Part shown: in pieces, positions 1 to 7,443 of the stretch
How the letters are laid out: every line of letters begins with the position of its first letter
Position numbering within the stretch: position 1 is the first letter of the stretch
Source of the DNA: Natronohydrobacter sp.
Lineage (GTDB): Bacteria > Pseudomonadota > Alphaproteobacteria > Rhodobacterales > Rhodobacteraceae
Assembly (NCBI GenBank): GCA_007117255.1
Contig: SKGU01000336.1
Location: 1 to 23,322 of the forward strand
Reading direction: 5' to 3'
DNA: 23,322 bases
Notes under the pieces: model-generated
Databases searched by the model: none
What the model was told of the DNA's origin: nothing
The model's input: only the letters and a program-made list of their open reading frames with translations
Translations under genes and position numbers: made by a program

Positions 1-180
1 CTGAGGGTCACGATTAAAGGCATCTCGCGGATCGGCACAGGCCGCCAAGACGACTGTTGCGGCAAGTGCGCAGATCATGCGGGCCTGTACCGGCCCGAAT
101 TTGGGCCCTGTGCCCAAGCACATTCGCGCAACAAGGGAAGTGCGCCGATTATGCTGGGGACGCGGTGCCTCGATGCTCAT
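1..180 (-). CDS. flgH: FlgH, flagellar L-ring lipoprotein (N-terminal part only, cut by window edge)
   Basis: FlgH forms the L ring in the outer membrane around the flagellar rod. Only the first 60 codons lie in the window, so the name rests on a lipoprotein signal plus position directly after flgA. The frame ends in a lipobox (LAAC, residues 45-48 from the 180 start) followed by ADPRDAFNRDPQ, as expected for an exported lipoprotein. The ATG at 180 overlaps the flgA stop (ATGA), suggesting translational coupling, but gives an unusually long leader. In-frame ATGs at 123 and 78 would give more ordinary signal peptides; the one at 78 leaves 13 residues before the lipobox Cys but no basic n-region, and the one at 123 supplies Lys and Arg. 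The true start is unresolved. The main part of the protein is outside the window. Confidence 0.75.
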   Translation of the reverse strand, partial: MSIEAPRPQHNRRTSLVARMCLGTGPKFGPVQARMICALAATVVLAACADPRDAFNRDPQ

Positions 181-905
181 CGGCTGACCTCGACTATGCC
201 ATCCGCGCTGGCGATGCCGGACACGGTGGTGTTGCTGACCAAATTGACAATCCGCACGTCTTGCCCACGATGCGCATTGGCAAGTGCGCGCCCGGGCGAG
301 GAAAGCTCTAGCGCGCCATCAAGATAGCGGATCGTGACCAGATCGCCGCGATTGACAACAAGCGGTTCCATTACGGACTGTGTCATCACGGGCCGCCCTT
401 CGGTCAGCAAGCTGCGGACCTGCATACCCGCCAATTTGGCGGGGTCTGTAACGGCATAGGCGCCGATACGCGCTGCGGGTATATCAATCACGCCCAGATC
501 GGTTTCATCAATGATGTCGCCGGGCATCATGCGGCGTAGCGGCACGGGGACGGAAACAGTCAGCGTTGCCATGCCACTGATGCGGCGCGTGTCGCCTGAA
601 TGGGTAACGACATTGGCGATGTATCTGCCAGTGCTGGTATCCATCCACCAGGCTGAAATGAGCACGGCCTTTTCTGGCGCGCCCGGCTGGATAGTGATGT
701 CGAACCTGCCGCGCGCTGGCATCGCCGGGCCCGCGCTTTCGCGCGCTTTTTCGTCGATCAGCACGCTTATCGGGACTGCCCATGCCGATGACGCGCTTAC
801 GAGCGACAAGAAAAAAGCAAAACCGAGAATGCCCGCCCGAATGCACAGGGCTTGGGGCCGGAGTGAATGAATGCTGTGCCACAAGCGAGAGATTACCAAA
901 AGCAT
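177..905 (-). CDS. flgA: FlgA, P-ring assembly chaperone
   Basis: FlgA is a periplasmic chaperone needed for assembly of the FlgI P ring. The 242-residue product has a hydrophobic leader at about residues 24-43 ending near SAWA-VP, consistent with Sec export. The C-terminal half looks like the SAF/ChapFlgA fold: a stretch around PLRRMMPGDIIDETDL, then VRSLLTEGRPVM and NRGDLVTIRY, typical of FlgA C-terminal domains. The start lies four bases after the flgG stop, and its stop overlaps the ATG of flgH, so flgG-flgA-flgH reads as one transcript. It is full length, with a sizeable N-terminal domain before the SAF region. Its partner FlgI is encoded at 9466-10593 in a separate operon. Confidence 0.9.
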   Translation of the reverse strand: MLLVISRLWHSIHSLRPQALCIRAGILGFAFFLSLVSASSAWAVPISVLIDEKARESAGPAMPARGRFDITIQPGAPEKAVLISAWWMDTSTGRYIANVVTHSGDTRRISGMATLTVSVPVPLRRMMPGDIIDETDLGVIDIPAARIGAYAVTDPAKLAGMQVRSLLTEGRPVMTQSVMEPLVVNRGDLVTIRYLDGALELSSPGRALANAHRGQDVRIVNLVSNTTVSGIASADGIVEVSR

Positions 906-909
906 ATTT

Positions 910-1695
910 CTATCTGATCTGGTTGGTGGTGGACATCATCTGGTCTGCCGTCGAGATCGCCTTGGAGTTCATCTCATAGGCGCGCTGGGCCGAGATCAGG
1001 TCGGTGATCTGCTGGATGATATTCACGTTCGAACTTTCCAGATATCCTTGCCGGATAATCCCCACGCCGGGTTCACCCGGATTGGCCTGAAGCGCCTCGC
1101 CTGATGCGGTTGTCGCTTGCAACAAGTTGTTGCCAAGCGCGCGCATTCCAGCTTCGTTTACGAATGTGGCCATGGTGATCCGCCCCAGATCGACCGGATT
1201 GGGATCATTCTCTACATAGGCCATGACCGTGCCCGTCTCGCCTACTGCCACGTTAACTGTGTTTTCCGGGAGCACGATTCCGGGATCAAGCTCGTAGCCC
1301 TGAAGTGTGACGATCTGCCCTTCTGGCGAAAGCTGAAATGCTCCGTCGCGGGTGAAGGCCTGACCACCATCCGGCAGGTTTACAGTGAAAAATCCGCGAC
1401 CGTCGATTGCAAGGTCCAACTGGTTCTCGGTTGCGATCAGGCCGCCTTGGGTGTTCAGCCGGATTGTGCCTGCCGTCTGCACGCCAAGGCCAATGTCCAC
1501 GCCAGTGGGACGCAGGGTGCCCCCGTCCGACGTTTCCGACCCTTCGCGGCGCTGTGTCTCATAGATCAGGTCCTGAAACGCCGCGCGGCTGCTTTTGAAG
1601 CCCGTGGTATTCGCGTTCGCGATATTGTTCGATATCACATCGACATTGGTTTGCTGTGCCAGCATGCCCGTCGCCGCAATTCCAAGTGCCTTCAT
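910..1695 (-). CDS. flgG: FlgG, flagellar distal rod protein
   Basis: FlgG builds the distal rod that crosses the periplasm to the hook. The 261-residue protein begins MKALGIAATGM and has the rod/hook N-terminal motif SNNIANANTTGFK. The segment around residues 46-70 (YETQRREGS and following) is the insertion that distinguishes FlgG from the hook protein FlgE. The C-terminus ESSNVNIIQQITDLISAQRA followed by YEMNSKAISTADQM is the standard FlgG coiled-coil tail. Length matches the usual 260 residues. A clear ribosome site (AGGAG) lies upstream of the ATG. It follows flgF after a 65-base gap and precedes flgA by four bases. Confidence 0.97.
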   Translation of the reverse strand: MKALGIAATGMLAQQTNVDVISNNIANANTTGFKSSRAAFQDLIYETQRREGSETSDGGTLRPTGVDIGLGVQTAGTIRLNTQGGLIATENQLDLAIDGRGFFTVNLPDGGQAFTRDGAFQLSPEGQIVTLQGYELDPGIVLPENTVNVAVGETGTVMAYVENDPNPVDLGRITMATFVNEAGMRALGNNLLQATTASGEALQANPGEPGVGIIRQGYLESSNVNIIQQITDLISAQRAYEMNSKAISTADQMMSTTNQIR

Positions 1696-1760
1696 CGCCT
1701 GTCACTCCTGTATTCGACGAATGCTGTCCGTCATGCGCGCCTATTTTTGGCATAGCGGTC

Positions 1761-2513
1761 TTACCCGTTCGGTCGCCCAACCCTGCGCAGCACATCGCGC
1801 CGCAATTCATCTTCGCCATTCATCAACTGAACCGCGCGCTCATAGGCTTTCTGGATCGACATCATGCGTGTCATCTCGACTATGGGCTGAACATTGCTGC
1901 CCTCGACCGCGCCCTGCACAACTTCGGTTATCTCATCGGGGACGGGAGGGCGGATGCCATCTATATCAGGGGGGGCGAACATGCCGTTACCGATCCGTTC
2001 ATAGGCTTGAAGGTCCGGCAATTCGAAAATCCCAAGCTGTGCGATCTGACCATTGGCAAGGCTGGAAATTGTACCGGTTCGAGAGATGGACAGGTCAGCG
2101 GCTGCATCGGGTGGCAAGGCAATAGGGTTGCCCGCATTGTCCAGGACACGCGCGCCGGACATTGTGACCAATGCGCCTTGAGCATCTCGCGCGAAATGCC
2201 CGTCCCGGCCATAGACCCTTTGGCCCTGTGGGGTTTCATAGGCAAACCATCCATTACCCTTGAGCGCCACATCAAGCGGGTTGCCTGTATAGGAAACGCC
2301 CCCTTGCTGCATGTCGATATAAGAGCCTTTGTCGATCAGAAAGTTGGTGTCGCCCACGGCGGAGGCATCATCACGGTGCAGATAGGACGAAAACACCACC
2401 CGCTCGCCCTTGAAGCCCGCAGTATTGGCGTTTGCCATGTTATTCGCGGTGACGTTCAGTTGCCGCTCAAGTGCGGTCGCAAGTGACAATGAAACGTATG
2501 TAGAGTTGTCCAC
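1761..2513 (-). CDS. flgF: FlgF, flagellar rod protein
   Basis: FlgF is a rod subunit lying between the proximal rod and FlgG. The 250-residue product starts from GTG with MDNSTYVSLS and carries the rod motif NNMANANTAGFKGERV at about residues 24-39. A middle domain includes DVALKGNGWFAYET and RDGHFARDAQGALVT. The tail VEGSNVQPIVEMTRMMSIQK followed by AYERA is typical of FlgF. It is the first gene of the leftward operon flgF-flgG-flgA-flgH; its promoter must lie in the AT-rich gap 2514-2632. A GGGG stretch about eight bases before the GTG may serve as ribosome site. Confidence 0.95.
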   Translation of the reverse strand: MDNSTYVSLSLATALERQLNVTANNMANANTAGFKGERVVFSSYLHRDDASAVGDTNFLIDKGSYIDMQQGGVSYTGNPLDVALKGNGWFAYETPQGQRVYGRDGHFARDAQGALVTMSGARVLDNAGNPIALPPDAAADLSISRTGTISSLANGQIAQLGIFELPDLQAYERIGNGMFAPPDIDGIRPPVPDEITEVVQGAVEGSNVQPIVEMTRMMSIQKAYERAVQLMNGEDELRRDVLRRVGRPNG

Positions 2514-2563
2514 GGTATGGCCCCGTTGCTGCCTTCATGAATTCATAAGCACATTTCAATATT

Positions 2564-2586
2564 AAATCAAACACTGTTGTTGATTT
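2564..2586. repeat. Inverted repeat AAATCAA-N9-TTGATTT
   Basis: Two perfect seven-base arms separated by nine bases lie in the divergent flgF/TPR gap. The arm spacing resembles a dimeric regulator operator. Its function is not known. Confidence 0.45.
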
Positions 2587-2594
2587 TTTTAAAT

Positions 2595-2604
2595 TTATAC
2601 ATGA
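2595..2604 (+). promoter_or_regulatory. TTATACATGA element (recurs at 9352; variant at 19070)
   Basis: This ten-base sequence lies 28 bases before the TTG start of the TPR gene. An identical copy lies at 9352-9361 in the ftcR/flgI gap, a one-mismatch copy (TTATACATCA) faces ftcR at 9305-9314, and a related TTATGCGTGA lies at 19070-19079 before fliL. It could be a shared -10 region or an activator site; the sequence alone does not decide. Confidence 0.4.
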
Positions 2605-2632
2605 CTATTTGGGGAAGGGCTAGGAAAAGAAC

Positions 2633-4582
2633 TTGAAGTATTCATCTGATCATTCCACACGAAATGCGCGCCATGCGATGTCATTGGCTGAATTTGGCCT
2701 GTGTCTCAGGGGGCTTGCTGCGGCTGCTGTCGTTGCTGGTGCATTGACCTGGCCTGTCATCGCTTTGCCGCAAGACGGGGTCGGGGGCCATCAATCGCAA
2801 CCAGATGCAGTGCAAGGGCGGGTCGATGCAGCGATACCCCCGCTCGCACCGATCTTGGCGCAGTTCGACGCGCACCGGTTTTTCGAGGATCGGGATGCGC
2901 TGACAGTTGCGCTTCATGATCTGCAAGAAGGGCTGGACGATGCGATACGTCCGACCCCGTATGAAGCAGACATTCTGCTTGGGCTTGCGGGGTTGCACCT
3001 GTCGCAGCGGATGTTGCCGGAAGCACGGTCATTTCTGGATGCGGTGCCCGATGCAGCACAGCTAATAGAACGCGGCGATACCCATCTGACGGCCCAGCAA
3101 CTGGGGCGCCGCGCTGCGCTTATTGCGGCAGTGAAAGGGTTTGACGCAGCGCCGGAATTGACGCTTGACGGGTGGCCCGATGCGCCCTTGTTCGAGGCGC
3201 TGCATCTGATTGCCCGCGGTGACTATGACGCTGCCCGTCCATATCTGGCCGATGCGCTTGTGATCCTTGAAGGCTATCCGCCAGCCCTGACAGATTCGAC
3301 AGTGCTGCATCTGTTCCGGGGTGCTGTTGAAAGCGGGACATGGGACATCGCGCGAAATCTTGCGCTGCGACTGGAAGGGCAGGATGATAGCGCGCAAAGC
3401 GCAGGCTACCGTTATCTTTTGGGGCGCGCGGCCAGTGCGGGCGGCGATATTGTCACAGCCTTTGACAACTACGCTGTCGCGGCTGAGGGGCAGGATATTT
3501 GGGCGCAACGCGCGCGGCTGGCGCTGCTTGATCTGGGGCGCAGCACAGGTACACTGACCACCACAGATGCGCGACAGCTGCTGCAGCAGACCCGTACGCT
3601 TTGGACTGGTGGAGAGTTGGGGCTGGCGACATTAAAGCGCCTTGCGGCCCTTGAGTTGTCAGAGCGCGACAAGATCGCGGCGCTGGTGGTTCTGGCAGAT
3701 ATTTCGCGTCTGCACCCCGAAACGCCAGAAGCAGAAGCCGCATCTGTGCAGATCGAGACATTGATCGACGCCATCTACAAGCGCGGTTTTGCAAACGAGA
3801 TGCCGTTGACAGAGTTTTTCGAGGCGCATCGCGCTGTCATGCGTGAATTCCGCTTCAACCCTGATTTCAACACATATGCTGAAAAATTTGCCGAACATCT
3901 GGTGGAATATGGCGCAAGCGGCCTTGCCGCTACTGAATTCGCTTCGATCCGTGCGCGGATGGACAGGCGCGCGGACGAAATATCGCGCGATCCACAGTCA
4001 GAGGCCGAGGAAATCACCAAAATGCTCAGGGCGCGTGACCAACTGCGCCTGAAACATGCAGAGGCGCTTTTGGATGGGGGGCAGTTGACAGAGGCGGCGC
4101 GTCTGCTGGAACGGCTAAACGCCGCACCTGACAGCGACTTGCGCGACCGTTACAACCTTGTGCAGGCCAAACTCTTTACTGCAATCCAGCGACCTGCTGA
4201 TGTGCTGCGCACACAGATGGCCGAACCGACCGATGATTATCTGCGCCTGCGCGCGGAAGCGGCTTTTGCATTGGGCGAATGGTCCCGCGCCCGAGACTCC
4301 TACGAGGCGCTTTTGCGTCTTGTGGGGTCGGATATGCAAATGCGTGACCGGATCAACCTGTTGCTCAGCGCGCATCGCAGCGGCGATCAGGCGCGTGCGC
4401 GAGAGGTGATCCGCAGCTTTCCGGAACTGGAAGAACACCTTGCTGCGCTGGCCGAAGGGCTGACCGCCGACCTGCCGGATGTGCTGCCACTGCGCGACGA
4501 TGCCGCCCGTCAGAGGATCCAGAGCGCGGATATCGCGCTGCAACAGCTTCAGGCCGCAGGCGGGGGCGAGGGCATCCCCTGA
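2633..4582 (+). CDS. Secreted TPR-like helical-repeat protein of unknown function in the flagellar cluster
   Basis: No named family is recognised with certainty. The 649-residue product starts from TTG, chosen because AGGA lies seven bases upstream; an in-frame ATG at 2678 lacks a ribosome site. A hydrophobic segment at about residues 27-45 (GLAAAAVVAGALTWPVIA) followed by polar sequence suggests a signal peptide, placing the protein in the periplasm. The rest is rich in Ala, Leu, Arg and Asp and is organised as helical hairpins resembling tetratricopeptide repeats, for example ADILLGLAGLHLSQRMLPEA, AGYRYLLGRAASAGGDIVTA and AEAAFALGEWSRARDSYEAL. It stands alone between the rod operon and flgE. 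A role like that of rhizobial MotC, a periplasmic motility protein, is conceivable, since a MotE-like gene is present at 21075, but this is inference. Confidence 0.8.
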   Translation: MKYSSDHSTRNARHAMSLAEFGLCLRGLAAAAVVAGALTWPVIALPQDGVGGHQSQPDAVQGRVDAAIPPLAPILAQFDAHRFFEDRDALTVALHDLQEGLDDAIRPTPYEADILLGLAGLHLSQRMLPEARSFLDAVPDAAQLIERGDTHLTAQQLGRRAALIAAVKGFDAAPELTLDGWPDAPLFEALHLIARGDYDAARPYLADALVILEGYPPALTDSTVLHLFRGAVESGTWDIARNLALRLEGQDDSAQSAGYRYLLGRAASAGGDIVTAFDNYAVAAEGQDIWAQRARLALLDLGRSTGTLTTTDARQLLQQTRTLWTGGELGLATLKRLAALELSERDKIAALVVLADISRLHPETPEAEAASVQIETLIDAIYKRGFANEMPLTEFFEAHRAVMREFRFNPDFNTYAEKFAEHLVEYGASGLAATEFASIRARMDRRADEISRDPQSEAEEITKMLRARDQLRLKHAEALLDGGQLTEAARLLERLNAAPDSDLRDRYNLVQAKLFTAIQRPADVLRTQMAEPTDDYLRLRAEAAFALGEWSRARDSYEALLRLVGSDMQMRDRINLLLSAHRSGDQARAREVIRSFPELEEHLAALAEGLTADLPDVLPLRDDAARQRIQSADIALQQLQAAGGGEGIP

Positions 4583-4610
4583 CAGCGTCCGTCTGAAACT
4601 TATCGAATCG

Positions 4611-4645
4611 TTAACCGCACTGAAAACTCTGCCGCCTATATCTGA
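4611..4645 (+). promoter_or_regulatory. Putative flgE promoter with CtrA-type half site
   Basis: The block TTAACCGCACTG starts 89 bases before the flgE ATG and is followed by GCC at offset 23 and TCTGA at offset 30. The same arrangement precedes the flagellin gene at 11289. TTAA followed seven bases later by GAAA is a degenerate CtrA box (TTAA-N7-TTAA). A GAATC (GANTC, a possible CcrM methylation site) lies at 4605-4609. Confidence 0.5.
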
Positions 4646-4699
4646 AAGGTTCCGCTTTCGGCAGGAAACGGCAGTAAAACGCAAAAAGGACGCTTTATC

Positions 4700-5989
4700 A
4701 TGAGCATTTCCAACGCAATGCAGACAGGTGTCAGCGGATTGCGCGCCAATTCTACCGCTGTCGGCCGCATCTCCGACAATATCGCGAATGCAAATACCGA
4801 TGGTTACCGGCGCAGCTTCGCGCAGATGGTCACAACAACGACAACCAGCAACAGCACGGGTCTTGCGCCAGCGGGTGTGCGGGCGGTGCAGGGAACAAAT
4901 GTGTCGCTTGACGGGGCGCTTCGGCCAACGGGACAGGCAACCGACCTTGCCATCAGCGGGTCAGGGTTCTTCGTTGTGTCACGCAATCCGAATGAACTGG
5001 TCGAGTCGAATTACCGCATGACGCGCGCAGGGTCGTTCTTGCCCGATGAGAACGGCTATCTGCGCAATGCCGCCGGGTACTATCTGTCTGGTTTTCCCTA
5101 CCGCGAAGACGGCACGCTGGGCGCTGTGGATCGCAACCGCTTTGGCGACCTGCAAACGGTGAAAATTGGCGATGTGCAGATGGTTGGGTCCGCGACGACT
5201 GCAATAACCGTCGGTGGAAACGTGCCCGCACAACAAACCGGGCTGGCAACGCCGGGCGACCCTTTCCTGTCCTCGGCAGAATATTTCACGCCGTTGGGCG
5301 TGTCCGAGCGGCTTCAGTTTTCATGGCAACCAACAGGCACAGCCAACCAATGGGAAGTGACTGTCAGCGATTCCACAGGTGTGGACTTCGGCACTGTTCA
5401 GGTGGAATTCAATGCCTCTGGCGCAGATGCAGGTTCGCCCGCAAACTATACTATCTTGGGTGCGTTCCCCGGCTTTGACACTGCGACAGGTCAGGCGACC
5501 GTCGATGTTGGCACCCCGGGAAACCCGCAGATTGTGACCATAGATTTCGGCGCGCCCGACACATTCACCGGCATGACGCAATTCGCTGGCGATTACACAC
5601 CGTTGAAGATCGGGGCCGATGGGTCGGGCACCGGGTCGCTTGTCCGTACCGAGATTGACGAGCGCGGCGATGTCTATGGGGTGTTCGACAACGGAAAACG
5701 CAAGGCGCTTTACAACATCCCCCTGGCTGAGGTTCCGAACCCCGACGGTTTGACCACAACAGATGGCAATGCGTTCTTGCTGTCGCGCTCTTCCGGGCCT
5801 GTCCGGCTGAGCGGGGCGGGCACCGGGTCCGCAGGGACAATCACTGCCGGCGCGCTGGAAAGCTCTAACGTGGAGGTGGCGCAGGAACTGACAGACCTGA
5901 TCCAGACGCAACGCGCATATTCGTCCAATGCCAAGATTGTCACCACGGTTGATGAAATGCTGGACGAAACCATGCGGCTTAAGCGCTAA
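4700..5989 (+). CDS. flgE: FlgE, flagellar hook protein
   Basis: FlgE polymerises into the hook that joins rod and filament. The 429-residue protein begins MSISNAMQTGVSGLRAN with the axial-protein motif ISDNIANANTDGYRR, and a DLAISGSGFFVV segment near residue 82. The C-terminus GALESSNVEVAQELTDLIQT followed by QRAYSSNAKIVTTVDEM is the classic hook tail. The middle (about residues 150-340) carries the variable outer domains. It heads flgE-flgK-flgL, with only 21 bases before flgK. The preceding 117-base gap has a promoter element resembling the one before the flagellin, suggesting that hook and filament share control. Confidence 0.97.
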   Translation: MSISNAMQTGVSGLRANSTAVGRISDNIANANTDGYRRSFAQMVTTTTTSNSTGLAPAGVRAVQGTNVSLDGALRPTGQATDLAISGSGFFVVSRNPNELVESNYRMTRAGSFLPDENGYLRNAAGYYLSGFPYREDGTLGAVDRNRFGDLQTVKIGDVQMVGSATTAITVGGNVPAQQTGLATPGDPFLSSAEYFTPLGVSERLQFSWQPTGTANQWEVTVSDSTGVDFGTVQVEFNASGADAGSPANYTILGAFPGFDTATGQATVDVGTPGNPQIVTIDFGAPDTFTGMTQFAGDYTPLKIGADGSGTGSLVRTEIDERGDVYGVFDNGKRKALYNIPLAEVPNPDGLTTTDGNAFLLSRSSGPVRLSGAGTGSAGTITAGALESSNVEVAQELTDLIQTQRAYSSNAKIVTTVDEMLDETMRLKR

Positions 5990-6010
5990 CAACCATAAGG
6001 GACACCGGCC

Positions 6011-7426
6011 ATGAGCATCACAAGCGCTTTTGTTAGCAGCCGTAGCGGGTTAACCGCCACGGCTGCCCGGTCTGAGGTGACAGCCAACAATATCGCCAAT
6101 GCCGATCGTGCAGGGTATGTGCGTCGCGGGCTTTTGCTGACAAGCGGCCCCAATGGCGGCGGTGTGCAAGTTGTCGGGTTGCGGCGCGATGTCGACGGCG
6201 CGATGGACCGGATGCACCGTCAGGAAATGTCGCGCACAGCAACGCAAGACGCGGTGGCTGACGGGTTGAAGGTTCACGCGGCGCTTCTGGGTGCACCGGG
6301 CGACCCGCTGTCCATACCGGGGCGGATAACAGCCCTGCAATCGCGACTGGACGAGTTGTCGAACGACCCTGCACAACCTGCCTTGCAACGCGCCGCGCTT
6401 GATGCAGCGGCGGCGGTCACAACGGCATTGAACAGAACTTCGTCGACATTGTCGGAAACAGCCGCGAATACCAGCGCAGGCATCAAGAACGACGTTGAAG
6501 TGCTGAATCGTCTTATCTCCGAGACGGCGGAGCTTAGCCAGAAGATTGCTTTGAGTGTCGGCGGGACGCGCGACAATGCAATGCTTGAAGATTCGCTTGC
6601 GCAGCGCTTGGATGAAATCTCGGAAATCATGGATTTGCGTATTCTGCGTAATCCAGACGGTGGTATTTCTGTCTATACCGCAGGGGGTGCGCCGCTGGTG
6701 GAAGGGCGCATTGTCCACCCTGTCACCTTCGCGGAAGGGGATGGGAAGTTGTTCGCGGGAGAGGCTGAAATCACGCCGGGCAACCCTGCTGCGCGTGGGT
6801 TTCAAGAAGGGCGACTTGCAGGGCGGATGAATTTGCTGAACGAGATCCTGCCACGCATGCAGGTTCAACTGGACGAAGCGGCACGCATGCTTGTGGTGTC
6901 TTTTACCGATGCAGACAATACGCTGACTCCGGGTGAGGCGGGGCTATTCACTGACAATGGCGCGGCATTCGACCCGCTGGCAGCCTCTGGGCTTGCTGCG
7001 CGTATCTCGCTCAACGAGGCGGTGCGCGGGCCAGATGGGGATACGCTTTGGCGTATGCGCGACGGGATGGGCGCTCCTGCCCCCGGCCCGGAAAGCGACA
7101 GCACGCAGGTTGAAAGGATGATTGGCGCCTTCAACGTCGTTCAGACCATTACGCCAGAGGCCGGACTGGGCGCACAGGCGCGACTGACCGATTTCGTGCC
7201 AGCCATGATTGCAGATCAGCAGGTTGCGCGCAGTTCGGCGCAGGGCCGCGCAGAGGCGTTGCGTGCGGGCGCACAGGCGCTTGAAACCGCGCGGCTTGGG
7301 TTTCAGGGCGTGAATATCGACGATGAATTGCAACAACTGGCGTCAATCGAGCAAAGCTACGCCGCAAATGCGGTCATGATGCGCACCTTGGGCGAGATGC
7401 TGGATACACTGCTGAACGCAGTCTGA
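6011..7426 (+). CDS. flgK: FlgK, hook-filament junction protein 1
   Basis: FlgK (HAP1) caps the hook and accepts the first junction subunits before FlgL and flagellin. The N-terminus MSITSAFVSSRSGLTATAAR followed by TANNIANADRAGYVRR is the axial-protein signature. A helical region at about residues 60-190 includes ALQSRLDELSNDPAQPALQR, a typical FlgK segment. The C-terminus FQGVNIDDELQQLASIEQSY followed by AANAVMMRTLGEMLDTLL is diagnostic for FlgK. At 471 residues it is shorter than the enterobacterial protein (about 550), implying reduced outer domains. An AAGGG ribosome site precedes the ATG; flgL follows after 17 bases. Confidence 0.95.
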   Translation: MSITSAFVSSRSGLTATAARSEVTANNIANADRAGYVRRGLLLTSGPNGGGVQVVGLRRDVDGAMDRMHRQEMSRTATQDAVADGLKVHAALLGAPGDPLSIPGRITALQSRLDELSNDPAQPALQRAALDAAAAVTTALNRTSSTLSETAANTSAGIKNDVEVLNRLISETAELSQKIALSVGGTRDNAMLEDSLAQRLDEISEIMDLRILRNPDGGISVYTAGGAPLVEGRIVHPVTFAEGDGKLFAGEAEITPGNPAARGFQEGRLAGRMNLLNEILPRMQVQLDEAARMLVVSFTDADNTLTPGEAGLFTDNGAAFDPLAASGLAARISLNEAVRGPDGDTLWRMRDGMGAPAPGPESDSTQVERMIGAFNVVQTITPEAGLGAQARLTDFVPAMIADQQVARSSAQGRAEALRAGAQALETARLGFQGVNIDDELQQLASIEQSYAANAVMMRTLGEMLDTLLNAV

Positions 7427-7443
7427 CCATAAAGGGTAGAAAC

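Larger units (their letters stand above)
2514..2632. promoter_or_regulatory. AT-rich divergent promoter region between flgF and the TPR gene
   Basis: This 119-base gap separates leftward flgF from the rightward TPR gene and must drive both. It is much richer in A and T than the flanking genes. Two elements are visible: an inverted repeat AAATCAA-N9-TTGATTT at 2564-2586 and TTATACATGA at 2595-2604, which recurs in the ftcR/flgI gap. A ribosome site AGGA at 2622-2625 precedes the TTG at 2633 by seven bases. I see no convincing sigma-70 or sigma-54 pair. Confidence 0.6.

Noticed and set aside
1656..2486. Open frame of 276 codons on the plus strand, antisense to flgF
   Set aside because: It lies over a well-recognised FlgF and has no family resemblance; long antisense frames are common in GC-rich coding sequence.
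5321..5992. Open frame of 223 codons on the minus strand, antisense to flgE
   Set aside because: Covered by clear hook-protein sequence; no promoter or ribosome site supports it.
6050..6868. Open frame of 272 codons on the minus strand, antisense to flgK
   Set aside because: Cys/Arg/His-rich shadow sequence with no family similarity.
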